Assembly: GCA_945883565.1 (NCBI GenBank) | Contig: CAMCXO010000006.1 | Coordinates: 45,888 to 109,887, forward strand | Length of the DNA: 64,000 nucleotides | Direction: 5' to 3' | From: Chryseobacterium gleum | GTDB taxonomy: Bacteria > Bacteroidota > Bacteroidia > Flavobacteriales > Schleiferiaceae | Shown here: positions 54,283 to 63,993 of the stretch, piece after piece | Numbering within the stretch: the stretch's first letter is position 1 | Layout of the letters: the number at the start of each line of letters is the position of its first letter | Notes under the pieces: generated by a model | The model's input: only the letters and a program-made list of their open reading frames with translations | Told to the model about the DNA's origin: nothing | Database searches by the model: none | Made by a program: the position numbers and the translations under genes

Positions 54283-57132
54283 TCAAGCATAGGCTTCTAT
54301 TGGGGCACAGGTGCACACCAAATGCCGGTCGCCATAGGCATCGTCTACCCTTCTTACAGCCGGCCAGAATTTGTTTTCTTTAACGTAAGGCAATGGAAAT
54401 GCGGCCTGTTCGCGGCTGTAAGCGTGCTTCCACTCGTTGGCTGTAACCATTTCCAAGGTGTGAGGGGCGTTGTTTAATGGATTATCCGAAGCCTCCCATT
54501 CGCCTGTGGCCAATTTGTCGATTTCGGTCCTTATGCTTATTAAGGCCTCACAAAATCGGTCTAATTCGGCCATCGATTCGCTCTCGGTGGGCTCAATCAT
54601 AATGGTACCTGCTACCGGAAAACTCACCGTAGGGGCGTGGTAACCGTAGTCCATTAGCCGTTTGGCAATGTCGGTAACTTCGATGCCCAACTTTTTGAAA
54701 GGTCTGCAATCCAAAATCATTTCATGGGCCACCCTGCCCATATCGCCTATATATAAGGTATCGAAATGGTCTTGAAGCCGTGCCTTCATATAATTGGCAT
54801 TGAGAATGGCGTATTCGGTGCTTTGGGTTAAGCCTTCGCTGCCCAACATTTTGATGTAAGCGTAACTTATAAGCAGAATCAATCCACTTCCCCAAGGCGC
54901 GGCCGAAATGCCTGGAATGCCCTGTTCACCCCCTGTTGATACGGCTGCATGCCCGGGCAAGAAAGGCGCTAAATGGCCACGCACACAAATAGGCCCCATT
55001 CCCGGACCACCGCCTCCGTGTGGAATGGCAAAGGTTTTATGCAAATTGAGGTGGCAAACATCGGCCCCAATTTCGCCCGGACTGGTAAGACCAACCTGGG
55101 CGTTCATATTGGCTCCATCCATATACACCTGCCCGCCGTGTTGATGAACAATGGAGGTGATGTCTTTAATTCCGGCTTCAAACACGCCGTGGGTGGAGGG
55201 GTAGGTTACCATGAGGGCCGATAAATAGGTGCTGTGCGCCTCGGCTTTTGCTTTTAAGTCGTTGATGTCTACGTTTCCTCTTTCGTCGCAGGCTACCACC
55301 ACCACTTTCATTCCGGCCATAACCGCAGAAGCAGGATTGGTTCCATGAGCCGATGAGGGAATGAGCACAATATTTCGGTGGTGATCGCCTCTGGCCATGT
55401 GGTAGGCCCTTATAACCATGAGACCGGCGTATTCGCCCTGAGCACCTGAATTGGGCTGAAGTGAAACCGCATCAAAACCGGTAATTTCGGCTAGGTGAGT
55501 TTCTAAGCTCGCTATCACTTCTTGATAACCTGCGGCTTGTGCAACAGGCACCAAAGGATGCACATGGGCCCATTTCGGCCAGGTAAGCGGAATCATTTCA
55601 ACCGCGGCATTCAATTTCATGGTGCAAGAACCCAAGGGTATCATGCTGTGGTTGAGCGATAAATCGCGACGCTCCAACTTTTTGATGTAGCGCATTAATT
55701 CAGTTTCGCTGTGGTAGCTGTTAAAAACCGGGTGCCCCAAAAAATCAGAATGACGCTCGAAACCTGTAAAGGCTGTTTCCCCAATAAATTCAAACCCGGT
55801 ATTTAGTGGTTCTTTTCCTTCTAAGTGGGCAAAAAGGGTCGATAATTCAGCCACATCGGCTTCTGTAGTGGTTTCGTCGAGGTTAATGGCCACTTGCCCA
55901 TTAGAAAGATATCTAAAGTTAATACCGGCCAACTCGGCCATTTCGCGCAACTGACCTTGATTTTTTACTTCAACACGTAAGGTATCGAAAAAGTGTTGGT
56001 TTAATTGATTAAAACCTAGGGCTTTTAGATGTGTATTTAGTTGCTGGGTAAGCGTATGCACCCGGCGGGCAATAGACTTTAAGCCTTCCGGACCGTGATA
56101 AACCGCATACATTCCGGCCATTACCGAAAGCAACACCTGGGCGGTGCAGATATTGGAAGTGGCTTTGTCGCGTTTAATGTGCTGTTCGCGAGTTTGCAAG
56201 GCCATTCGCAAAGCAGGGCGGCCGTCTTTGTCGATGGTGCGCCCAATAATGCGTCCCGGAATCAAGCGCTTATAGGCTTCTTTGGTAGCGAAAAAGGCTG
56301 CATGGGGGCCACCATATCCCAATGGAATGCCAAAGCGCTGGGTGGTGCCTACCACACAATCGGCTCCCCATTCGCCCGGAGGGCTTAAAAGCACCAGCGA
56401 TAAAATATCCGCGGCCACCACTACCTGAATATCGAGGACCTTGGCTTGGTTCATTAAGCCGTCGAATCGGTTAATTCGGCCTAAGGTATCGGGATACTGA
56501 ATTAAGGCGCCAAAAAATGAATCGTCTAAACGAACCTCATGGGGGTTTCCCACAACAAGCTCAACCCCAATAGGCTCTGTGCGGGTTTTTAGTACATCAA
56601 GGGTTTGGGGATGGGCAAATTCGGAAGCAAAGAACTTATGGGCATGCTGTTTTTGCTTGCTGCGGGCACCGTAAAACATGCTCATGGCTTCGGCTGCCGC
56701 TGTGGCCTCATCGAGCAATGAGGCGTTGGCCACTTCCATACCGCTCAGCTCAATAACCATGGTTTGAAAATTGAGCAAGGCTTCTAAACGGCCTTGGGCA
56801 ATTTCGGCCTGATAAGGCGTATAAGCCGTGTACCAACCTGGGTTTTCGAGAATGTTGCGCTGAATGGGGCCGGGCAAAATGGTGTTGTGATACCCTTGCC
56901 CTATATAGGTTTTAAAAAGTACATTTTTTTCGCTGAGGTCGCGTATATGCTGCAAAAAGGCATATTCGGTTAAAGGCTCAGGTAAATTTAAAGCTTGCTT
57001 TAGGCGGATGGAATCCGGTACCGTTTCGTAAATAAGGGTCTCCATCGAATCAACGCCAATGGCTTTCAGCATGCTATCGGTTTCCGACTTACGCGGACCA
57101 ATATGCCGGTAAGCAAACGAATGCTTTTCCAT
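54283..57132 (-). CDS. gcvP: glycine dehydrogenase (decarboxylating), P protein
   Basis: The 949-residue protein is the single-chain P protein of the glycine cleavage system: it decarboxylates glycine with PLP and transfers the aminomethyl group to lipoyl-H protein. It has [17 protein letters not shown] at the N-terminus, [44 protein letters not shown] [22 protein letters not shown] containing the PLP lysine, and [19 protein letters not shown]. The ATG at 57132 is preferred because the promoter-like TACTTTTG (57156-57163) lies just upstream of it; a GTG-type extension to 57180 would start within or before it. lipB (4276) provides the lipoyl cofactor in trans. Confidence 0.97.
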   Translation of the reverse strand: MEKHSFAYRHIGPRKSETDSMLKAIGVDSMETLIYETVPDSIRLKQALNLPEPLTEYAFLQHIRDLSEKNVLFKTYIGQGYHNTILPGPIQRNILENPGWYTAYTPYQAEIAQGRLEALLNFQTMVIELSGMEVANASLLDEATAAAEAMSMFYGARSKQKQHAHKFFASEFAHPQTLDVLKTRTEPIGVELVVGNPHEVRLDDSFFGALIQYPDTLGRINRFDGLMNQAKVLDIQVVVAADILSLVLLSPPGEWGADCVVGTTQRFGIPLGYGGPHAAFFATKEAYKRLIPGRIIGRTIDKDGRPALRMALQTREQHIKRDKATSNICTAQVLLSVMAGMYAVYHGPEGLKSIARRVHTLTQQLNTHLKALGFNQLNQHFFDTLRVEVKNQGQLREMAELAGINFRYLSNGQVAINLDETTTEADVAELSTLFAHLEGKEPLNTGFEFIGETAFTGFERHSDFLGHPVFNSYHSETELMRYIKKLERRDLSLNHSMIPLGSCTMKLNAAVEMIPLTWPKWAHVHPLVPVAQAAGYQEVIASLETHLAEITGFDAVSLQPNSGAQGEYAGLMVIRAYHMARGDHHRNIVLIPSSAHGTNPASAVMAGMKVVVVACDERGNVDINDLKAKAEAHSTYLSALMVTYPSTHGVFEAGIKDITSIVHQHGGQVYMDGANMNAQVGLTSPGEIGADVCHLNLHKTFAIPHGGGGPGMGPICVRGHLAPFLPGHAAVSTGGEQGIPGISAAPWGSGLILLISYAYIKMLGSEGLTQSTEYAILNANYMKARLQDHFDTLYIGDMGRVAHEMILDCRPFKKLGIEVTDIAKRLMDYGYHAPTVSFPVAGTIMIEPTESESMAELDRFCEALISIRTEIDKLATGEWEASDNPLNNAPHTLEMVTANEWKHAYSREQAAFPLPYVKENKFWPAVRRVDDAYGDRHLVCTCAPIEAYA

Positions 57133-57155
57133 GTATTGTGGGGGATTTGAGTTGG

Positions 57156-57163
57156 CAAAAGTA
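57156..57163 (-). promoter_or_regulatory. candidate -7 element (TACTTTTG) of gcvP
   Basis: Minus-strand TACTTTTG matches TAnnTTTG and lies 23 bases before the ATG at 57132, which supports that ATG over an upstream extended start. Confidence 0.45.
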
Positions 57164-57273
57164 GTGTGCACAGAGGCCAAAATTTATGTACTAACACCGG
57201 CCGCTAAAAAAGGTTGCGGTTTTTATTAAGGGTTATGCCTCACTGAAACCAAAAGACATATGCAAATGGTTTG

Positions 57274-58707
57274 TCAGCGTTTTTTAAAGATGATGTGCAC
57301 TTCACTTTGGTCGAAAATCTCCCAGTTTTCATCAGCTTTAAATGCCTCAATTTGGGCTTCCATGGCCGATTGATCGAGCGGGTAGGTTTCGAGAACAGGA
57401 CTGAGCACCACGTATTGTGCATGATGCATGATCGGAAATTGAAACAATTCGTTTTGTGTAGCTAAATGGGGTAAAATGGGGCTTTGCACACTAACCGGTA
57501 CATGATGGGGGATTTTCTTTAGCCCCGAAAACAAGGGTTGCTTGTCGAATTTTTGCACGTAATGGGCTTTTTCGTAGAAGCGAATGCGATGGGTGCTCAC
57601 CCAGGCATGGGTGCCAATCATTAATTGCCGGGTGGCCATCAAACTGCCAATTACAGAGGTGTATAACATGATTTTCCGCCATTTGGCTGCCTGAATTCCG
57701 GCCAAAGCTTCAAATATGCCAATGGCCATAATAGGCGCAAACTCTATGGAATACTGCCCCGATATACCCCAGGTGCCATAATTGTGGTGAAACAGCTTTT
57801 GACCGAATATAGGAATAAGAGCAAACAGGTAAATGGGCTTTTTAAACAGCAACCACAAACCCGAAACCAATAAAAACACGTGAAGCTCGAGTTTTAAATA
57901 GTCGGCCTCAGGCAATTCGCGGTGATTTACAAACAAAAGCCGTATGGTTTCTATGGGATGGGTAACTACATAAAGAAGTGCCTCTTTGGGAGAGTTGCCA
58001 ATAATGCCATAATGAAAGAGGTTGTAGGTTCCAGAGCTGCTGAGGGAGGGCATAATGTGTGATATAACCCCCCAGAACCACAGAAGCGACAAAAAAGAAA
58101 AAACAAGTCCCAAAGCGCGGGCGGTGGTGTTTTTATATTGGCTAATGGTTAAAGTGAGGCCTAAAAACAAGCCCCATAGCGACATATTTTCTTTGCCAGC
58201 CAAAAAAAACAAGATGCACAAAAGGGCCGGTAAAGGTTTTTTATCGAAGGCGTATTTCCAAATCCATGGCACACACATGGCAGCCACCACATTGCTGTGA
58301 TAGTCGAAACTAATGGCCGAATAGATACCATAAAAACTTAAAAACCAAAACATAGCCCAAAAGGCAAGCTCAGGCTGCTTGTCCTCAAAGTATCGAAATA
58401 CGCCCCATGCGCCCCACAAAACCGCCGCAATTTGAACCCATAAAAGGGTGGTGTTTCCGAGAATAAAGCTTAAAGGCGAAAAAAATGGCAAATAGAGGTC
58501 AAAATGGTCGGAAAGCAGCCAATCGGCAGATTCTGTAAACAAAAGGCAGTTTGGCATCTGCCCTATGCGGTAATAACGTAATGCGTTGGTGTATAGACCT
58601 AAATCGAGGGCATAGGTTCGGAAGTTGTAATGGTTAACCAACGATATGAGGGCAAACAAAACAAAGGCCACGCCCAAAAGGCTGTAGGCTGAATTCCGGC
58701 TTTTCAT
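57274..58707 (-). CDS. DUF2079-family membrane protein
   Basis: The protein has roughly ten to twelve hydrophobic segments and the DUF2079 pattern. Its N-terminus reads SLVNHYNFRTYALDLGLYTNALRYYRIG. The conserved LLSDHFDLYLPFFSP and FDYHSNVVAAMCVPWIWKYAFDKK segments are typical of the family, and HHNYGTWGISGQYSIEFAP marks the later region. The family may be a glycosyltransferase-C-like membrane enzyme or transporter, but I do not know its function. The ATG at 58707 removes a basic, non-membrane leader that would come from the longer frame. It is divergent from the DCC-family gene. Confidence 0.85.
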   Translation of the reverse strand: MKSRNSAYSLLGVAFVLFALISLVNHYNFRTYALDLGLYTNALRYYRIGQMPNCLLFTESADWLLSDHFDLYLPFFSPLSFILGNTTLLWVQIAAVLWGAWGVFRYFEDKQPELAFWAMFWFLSFYGIYSAISFDYHSNVVAAMCVPWIWKYAFDKKPLPALLCILFFLAGKENMSLWGLFLGLTLTISQYKNTTARALGLVFSFLSLLWFWGVISHIMPSLSSSGTYNLFHYGIIGNSPKEALLYVVTHPIETIRLLFVNHRELPEADYLKLELHVFLLVSGLWLLFKKPIYLFALIPIFGQKLFHHNYGTWGISGQYSIEFAPIMAIGIFEALAGIQAAKWRKIMLYTSVIGSLMATRQLMIGTHAWVSTHRIRFYEKAHYVQKFDKQPLFSGLKKIPHHVPVSVQSPILPHLATQNELFQFPIMHHAQYVVLSPVLETYPLDQSAMEAQIEAFKADENWEIFDQSEVHIIFKKR

Positions 58708-58759
58708 TGGGCCAATATACGGAGCCGGGTAAATGCGAATGCATTGGATATTTGTATGG

Positions 58760-59164
58760 ATGAAGGATGAGGTTGAAAGAGCCAATTGGCCCATACTGTT
58801 TAGCGATGGGCAATGTGTTTTGTGCCACTGGAGTGTGAACCTCGTGTTGGCGAACGAGAAAAGGGCTTCTATGTATTTTGCTTTTTTACAAGGAGAAACA
58901 GCCCAAAAGCTAATTGGGGAGCAGGCTCTACGTATGAATGGAGTGGTCTTTTACACAAAGGGAAAAATGTACGTAGGCGCTGATGCGGTTTTGGAGCTGG
59001 TAAAGTATTTAAAGTATCCTTGGCCTCTTTTAAGGTTGTTCAGGTATTTTGGATGGAGGAGAAGGTTATACGCATGGGTGGCCCGCAACCGGTACGCTTG
59101 GTTTGGCGATTATGGGGCTTGTAGGTTACCTTTAGGGGAAGAGAAGCAGCGTTTTTTAGGTTGA
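58760..59164 (+). CDS. DCC-family (DUF393) thiol-disulfide oxidoreductase-like protein
   Basis: The small protein has the DCC family signature DGQCVLC near residue 16, with the C-x-x-C pair, followed by a thioredoxin-like region and the C-terminal LLRLFRYFGWRRRLYAWVARNRYAWFG typical of the family. The redox partner is unknown. The ATG at 58760 (MKDEVERANWPILFSDG) is preferred to 58733, because the family starts shortly before the CxxC. It is divergent from the DUF2079 gene, with a 52-base spacing between starts. The family is quite certain. Confidence 0.87.
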   Translation: MKDEVERANWPILFSDGQCVLCHWSVNLVLANEKRASMYFAFLQGETAQKLIGEQALRMNGVVFYTKGKMYVGADAVLELVKYLKYPWPLLRLFRYFGWRRRLYAWVARNRYAWFGDYGACRLPLGEEKQRFLG

Positions 59165-59433
59165 TTTAATTTCATAAATGCAGGCATTTGTTTAACGGGC
59201 TAAAGCCACATGCCTATTCCTTGATTATCCTACAGCTTTAGCTGGAGGATCTTTCGCTAGACGGCTACTATTGGGTTTTTCTTTTTGTTTGGTATTCGGG
59301 AGTCTATTAAGGTAAGGTTTATTGATAATTTCATGTTTTATGGGAATAACGTATACTACCATCGTTGTCTAATTCGAATACAGATTTACACACTTTTTGT
59401 ACGCTCTCACGAGCGATATTAGAAAGACTTGGA
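59165..59433. other. 269-bp gap containing one REP-like copy
   Basis: I see no gene in this AT-rich gap between the DCC-family gene and the T9SS giant. A REP-like sequence lies at 59206-59249 and is described separately. Confidence 0.6.
59206..59249. repeat. REP-like palindromic repeat, copy 1
   Basis: The sequence CCACATGCCTATTCCTTGA and then CCTACAGCTTTAGCTGGAGG recurs at 63269-63312 with few differences. CCTACAGC and GCTGGAGG are imperfect inverted arms around TTTA. The upstream GGCTAAAGCC (around 59198-59207) adds a second palindrome. Confidence 0.75.
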
Positions 59434-62400
59434 TTAATAAATGAATTTGTGGGTTTGTTGTCCACGGCTGCTAGACACTTGCAGCATATAAACACCAGCT
59501 TTGAGATGGGGCAGATTCAGTTGAAGTTTATCCCCTTGCATAGCTGTAAATTGCTCTTTAAACAGCGCACTGCCTTTCATGTCAATAACTTGCAAGTTTA
59601 AAACATCCATATTCTCAAAAATATTAATAAATACTTGCCCAGCATGTACCCAAGCTTGGAAGTCCCCGGCATTTTGTGCCAAAAACTCTTCTAAAGCTAT
59701 GGCAGAATGGTTGAAGTGAACCACAAAACGTTCTGAAAAGTTGGTATCATGAGTAAAAGAATAGGCCCCATCCAATACCAAATTGTGATATTCGTTCAGG
59801 GCTTTGTCTTCCAAAAAGACCGAAAAATTATTGGTTAAATAAGAAAGGTTGAGCGAGATTTCATAAAACTCGCCGTATTTGTCGGACTTGAAAGCCACGT
59901 CCATTGATTTGTTCTGACCAAATGCATAGGAAACAGAATTTACGGCCATTCCTTCACCATTCATCAAACTATACATGTTCGGCATTCCAGAGCCATTCAG
60001 GAACTTACGGGCATCCCACTCGCTATCAAAATCATCAGTAGCACCCGGAGCTATAGAAAATACCAGTTGGTCTTTTTTACTTGTATTATTTATTTCGACT
60101 ACATCCAAAACAAAGTAATCTTCGATAGGGTTTAGTAGCCCTTTTAAACGGGTTGGAGATTGAGAAACCGTTCCATAATCTGCCATTGTCCATGTGGCTG
60201 GACCCAAAGTAGGATTGGATCCATTTGCTTTTATCCAAAACGCCTGCATTGGGGCTACATACCGGTTTCCCGGAGAACCGGCTGATCTAGAGGTATAAGA
60301 AGGGCCTGAGGAATTATAAATATAAATAGCTCCTTCAATATCGGAGGAATTGTTTGTTGTTAATGCCTCGACATCCAAAGCACAAGTGAAAGGATTTCCA
60401 ATCAAATTCCAGCCTTGGTTGCCCGTACTTCCGCTTATTGAAAAAGAAACTCCGCTAGCAGGATTACTAAAATTCAACGCGGTTGATACTACAGAAGTAT
60501 TTGGTGTGCCTGTAAAGTTAGTAACGCCTGCCGCAGTCTGAAAACCAAGTGTTCCCACAAAGCCGAAGTAGCCTGTTCCAGGCGAAATGTTAGCTGAATT
60601 ATCAGGTATATTCACGTATTGCGAGCCGTCCCAGCTGTACAAGTTGCGGGTATTTAAAGTGGCACCAATGGCATTTGTACCTATGTTTCCAAAATGAGAA
60701 GCCTCAGTAGCATTCATTGAAGAAGAAATTAAATTCCAACCGGCATTGAGGTTTTGTTGTTGGGTTACATTTCCCGAGCCCGTATAAGCTCCATTAAATT
60801 TGAGCTGTGCATAGTTACTGGCATCAGTAGCTTGCAAGGTGATGTTACCATTATTTTGTAGGTCATTGCTAATTAGCAAGGTGTGGTTATTTTGCATGGT
60901 GAGCACTGCATTCGATTGCAATACGAGTTCGGAAATTTCAATGAAACCGCTTGAAATTGGATTATTTGCACTTGCAGGTATTAAAATGTTGCTGCTGCTT
61001 GTGGGTACGCCAAGAGGGTTCCAATTGTTTGGTTGTCCCCATGAATTGCTTTCAGCGCCAGTCCAAACCGCATAACCTGTTGCATTGAATCCATTCAGCT
61101 CAAAAGCACCCACATCGCGAGTTCCTTGCTTATAAAATCCTCTTTGATCTCTTGACGTAGCGTCTGTACCACCTGCATCAATGGCAGGACTTCCCGTTGC
61201 TATGGCATGGGTTTGTAATGAACCTCCATTATTGGCTAGGGCTTGTAACAAAGGATCGCTGTTGCTGTTGTTCGTGTTTGTTCCGTTAATGGCATTGCCA
61301 GTTGTAGCAGCAGTTACACCAATAATGTTGTGGAGGGCATTGACAACCCCGATAGAGCCTCTAAAATAATCCGCTCCTGTTGTAGCAGTATTCCCGAAAA
61401 TGATGGAGTTACGTAGATTTATGGTATCACTACTATTTACAAATGCTATTCCACCTCCACTACCAGTTGTAGTGTTGTTTGTGAATGTACAATTGTTTAT
61501 CAGTAAACCTTTGGAAGGAATAGAACCAATAGCAGAACCACTCCCAACAGCAGTACTGTTGACTGCTGTAAGTGAATTGCCAGAAAAAGTAGTATTGATA
61601 ATTTGATATTGCTCACTCCCGCCAAAATCACTGAGATACAAGCCTCCTCCTCGAACTAATCCAGTCTGAGTTTTCAATAATTGATTGTTGGCAAACAAGC
61701 AATCTTCAATTTTTAGCTTTGTTACATCTAAAGCACTTACTCCTCCTCCAGTGGTTATGTTCGTATTTTGATCATTATTGGCAATATTATCTACAACTGC
61801 ACAACGATACATTTCTAATTTTGAAGAATTAAAAGCCCAAATTCCTGCCCCGTGTATATTAATACCTCCAACTATTTTACCATGTCTTATGGTTACATCT
61901 TTTATAATTAAATGCCCGTTCATTACTCTAACTACTCTATCCGTAGCAGTATTCGGAGTAGATGAAGCTTGTAAAATGGTTTGATCTGCCCCATTTCCTT
62001 CAATGATTATTAGTTTGTTGCTTATAGTAATGTTTTGTTCGGTATAAGTTGCTGATGCAAGATTGATTAAATCTCCACTTGGTATAGAATTGATGGCCGA
62101 CTGAATTGTCGTATAATTACATCCTGATGCGCATACTGTATGTGCGGTTCTATACCCAATCTCAAGATTATTACTCAAATATCCAAATACATCAATGGCA
62201 TTATTAGCATTAAAGGCGCTGTTTGCAAATTGAAGAGTCAGATTGTTAATATTATTCGCTGAAGTATGTGCGCTTGCTTGACCAGTCAGTGTAAAGGTAA
62301 GCTCATTGGTGGCCGTCAGCACAACTTGAGCTGTGAGTCCTGCTGGAACATTACTTATGGATACTTTACCCGTAGCTACATAGTTTTCATTGTTGCTACC

Positions 62401-62880
62401 CGTTAAAAAATCTCCATTAAAACCATTGTAGGTAATGGTAATTTGGTTTTCTATCGCTCCATTATTTTCAACTACCTCAGTAAAGCTATTTCCACTGTAA
62501 GATAATGCAGGGCCTGTAATACTCGCTGATACAGATGGAACCGGAGGTGATCCTATAATATCGTACCAATTGGTCGCTAAATCTGGAGTTGCAACATTGT
62601 TAGAACTGTAATAAAGTGGCCCATTATTGTTGTCAAATATATACCACTCAAATAAATCCCAGTATATAGTAAGATTAGGATCTCCTGTTTTAACATATTG
62701 TGTTTTGCCATTTTGAGTTCCATTTGGCGTGTAGATCCCATTGGCTTGAGAACTTCCTGCTCCGCTTACTTCAATATTCTGGGCAGTTAGAGCAAAATGC
62801 AGAAAACAGAAAAAAAATATTGCAAAACGCAGAGGACTTACAATAAATAAAGAATTTTCAGAATGATTCTTTAATAGCAT
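59434..62880 (-). CDS. large secreted beta-helix protein with T9SS type A sorting domain
   Basis: The protein is about 1,148 residues. It has a signal peptide (LRFAIFFFCFLHFALTAQ). An N-terminal Ig-like or cadherin-like region (about 100-220) is followed by a right-handed beta-helix region beginning CASGCNYTTIQSAINSIPSGD (about 270), with parallel short repeats such as LIIEGNGADQTIL and INNCTFTNNTTTGSGGG, as in polymorphic outer membrane proteins. A region with a TNSWGQPNNWNPLGVPTSS-like block and a sorting domain at the end (MLQVSSSRGQQTHKF) follow. The ATG at 62880 is used because the -7 box at 62913 lies too close to a GTG at 62907. Function unknown; adhesion is plausible. Confidence 0.87.
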   Translation of the reverse strand: MLLKNHSENSLFIVSPLRFAIFFFCFLHFALTAQNIEVSGAGSSQANGIYTPNGTQNGKTQYVKTGDPNLTIYWDLFEWYIFDNNNGPLYYSSNNVATPDLATNWYDIIGSPPVPSVSASITGPALSYSGNSFTEVVENNGAIENQITITYNGFNGDFLTGSNNENYVATGKVSISNVPAGLTAQVVLTATNELTFTLTGQASAHTSANNINNLTLQFANSAFNANNAIDVFGYLSNNLEIGYRTAHTVCASGCNYTTIQSAINSIPSGDLINLASATYTEQNITISNKLIIIEGNGADQTILQASSTPNTATDRVVRVMNGHLIIKDVTIRHGKIVGGINIHGAGIWAFNSSKLEMYRCAVVDNIANNDQNTNITTGGGVSALDVTKLKIEDCLFANNQLLKTQTGLVRGGGLYLSDFGGSEQYQIINTTFSGNSLTAVNSTAVGSGSAIGSIPSKGLLINNCTFTNNTTTGSGGGIAFVNSSDTINLRNSIIFGNTATTGADYFRGSIGVVNALHNIIGVTAATTGNAINGTNTNNSNSDPLLQALANNGGSLQTHAIATGSPAIDAGGTDATSRDQRGFYKQGTRDVGAFELNGFNATGYAVWTGAESNSWGQPNNWNPLGVPTSSSNILIPASANNPISSGFIEISELVLQSNAVLTMQNNHTLLISNDLQNNGNITLQATDASNYAQLKFNGAYTGSGNVTQQQNLNAGWNLISSSMNATEASHFGNIGTNAIGATLNTRNLYSWDGSQYVNIPDNSANISPGTGYFGFVGTLGFQTAAGVTNFTGTPNTSVVSTALNFSNPASGVSFSISGSTGNQGWNLIGNPFTCALDVEALTTNNSSDIEGAIYIYNSSGPSYTSRSAGSPGNRYVAPMQAFWIKANGSNPTLGPATWTMADYGTVSQSPTRLKGLLNPIEDYFVLDVVEINNTSKKDQLVFSIAPGATDDFDSEWDARKFLNGSGMPNMYSLMNGEGMAVNSVSYAFGQNKSMDVAFKSDKYGEFYEISLNLSYLTNNFSVFLEDKALNEYHNLVLDGAYSFTHDTNFSERFVVHFNHSAIALEEFLAQNAGDFQAWVHAGQVFINIFENMDVLNLQVIDMKGSALFKEQFTAMQGDKLQLNLPHLKAGVYMLQVSSSRGQQTHKFIY

Positions 62881-62912
62881 ATGAAGACTTGTTTTAGGAG
62901 GATTCACTGTTA

Positions 62913-62920
62913 CAAACGTA
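62913..62920 (-). promoter_or_regulatory. candidate -7 element (TACGTTTG) of the beta-helix gene
   Basis: Minus-strand TACGTTTG matches TAnnTTTG and lies 32 bases before the ATG at 62880. The GTG at 62907 would be at the transcription start, which argues against that longer frame. Confidence 0.5.
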
Positions 62921-63268
62921 CATCATTTTATAATAATAAAACCCTAATTCAGTCATTAACTTTTTGTGAAATAAGTCCGTCATTTGAATTGAAATATTTT
63001 TAAAATTTTTTACAACTAAAACACTAAATATTTTTTAAAATTTATATATACACTATTCATCTTGTTTACTTTAATTATCGTTTACAATGTGACTATTTAA
63101 TATAACCCTCATGCAATTTTTCCTAATAAAGTCAATTAAATATTTCTTAAACTTCAGATTAAAATACACTTATAATTTTAATACAATCATGAACATCATA
63201 ATATAATGCCTAATTCATTATTATAACGCTATGCAAACCCTTCAAACACATCAAAGGGATAGGTAAAC
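62921..63268. other. AT-rich non-coding stretch
   Basis: I see no gene, RNA or clear motif here; the sequence is strongly AT-rich and leads into the repeat region. Confidence 0.6.
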
Positions 63269-63312
63269 CCACATTCCTATTCCTTGAATTGCCTACTGCT
63301 TTAGCTGGAGGA
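63269..63312. repeat. REP-like palindromic repeat, copy 2
   Basis: Matches 59206-59249 with a small indel and a few mismatches: CCTATTCCTTGA then CCTACTGCTTTAGCTGGAGG. Same orientation as copy 1. The pair brackets the T9SS beta-helix gene. Confidence 0.75.
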
Positions 63313-63365
63313 ATATAAAATTCCATTTTTTTAGCCTCCAGAAAAACACAATTCTTGATGCTCTC

Positions 63366-63530
63366 ATACCTCGAACTCACTTACAACATACCTCGAACTC
63401 ACCTTCGCAGACCTCGAACTCACCTACTACATACCTCGAACTCACCTACTACATACCTCGAACTCACCTTCGCAGTCCTCGAACCCACCTTCGCAGACTC
63501 GTAACTCACCATCTGCAGACTCGTAAGTCA
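63366..63530. repeat. tandem repeats of 21-22 bp, about eight copies
   Basis: The motif CCTCGAACTCAC starts at 63369, 63391, 63412, 63434, 63456 and 63477 (the last with CCC), and weaker ACTCGTAA copies at 63498 and 63519. Spacing is 21 or 22 bases. Units alternate between CTACTACAT and CTTCGCAG tails. Confidence 0.88.
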
Positions 63531-63596
63531 TCAAGGCAGGTAATTTGAACCAAGTAGAACGTTGCATACATCGATGAACATACCTCTACAATAAAA

Positions 63597-63993
63597 TCCC
63601 AAAGGGGTGAAATGATTATAACAATGAACATACCTCTACAATAAAACCCCGAAGGGGTGACAAGATTATAGAAAACAAGATGAACCAAGCACAATCCAAC
63701 CCCGAAGGGGTGAAATGATTATAACAATGAACAAACCACCTACAATAATACCCCGAAGGGGTGACAAGATTATAGAAAACAAGATGAACCAAGCACAATC
63801 CAACCCCGAAGGGGTGAAATGATTATAAAAATGAACATACCACCTACAATAAAACCCCGAAGGGGTGAAATAAATGCCACCCCTTCGGGGTTTAATTGAC
63901 CTTTGAATTGCATTGAGCTATAATCTTTTCATCCCTTCGGGATTGCAAAACAATAACAATGAACATACCTCTACAATAAAACCCCGAAGGGGT
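63597..63993. repeat. array of CCCCGAAGGGG palindromes, about 51-53 bp apart
   Basis: ACCCCGAAGGGGT or close variants occur at 63597 (variant), 63646, 63699, 63750, 63803 and 63854, in inverted orientation at 63879 and 63931 (variant), and again at 63981. Sequences between palindromes are of two types that alternate, so the true unit is a composite of about 104 bases. The array probably continues past the window end. Confidence 0.9.

Noticed and set aside
63506..63798. Small minus-strand proteins of about 60 residues in the repeat region
   Set aside because: They are translations of the palindrome array and are nearly copies of each other for that reason; no start signal or family match.
63597..63993. 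CRISPR array
   Set aside because: The repeated part is a 13-base palindrome only, the intervening sequences are themselves repeated in alternation, orientation flips, and no cas gene is in the window.
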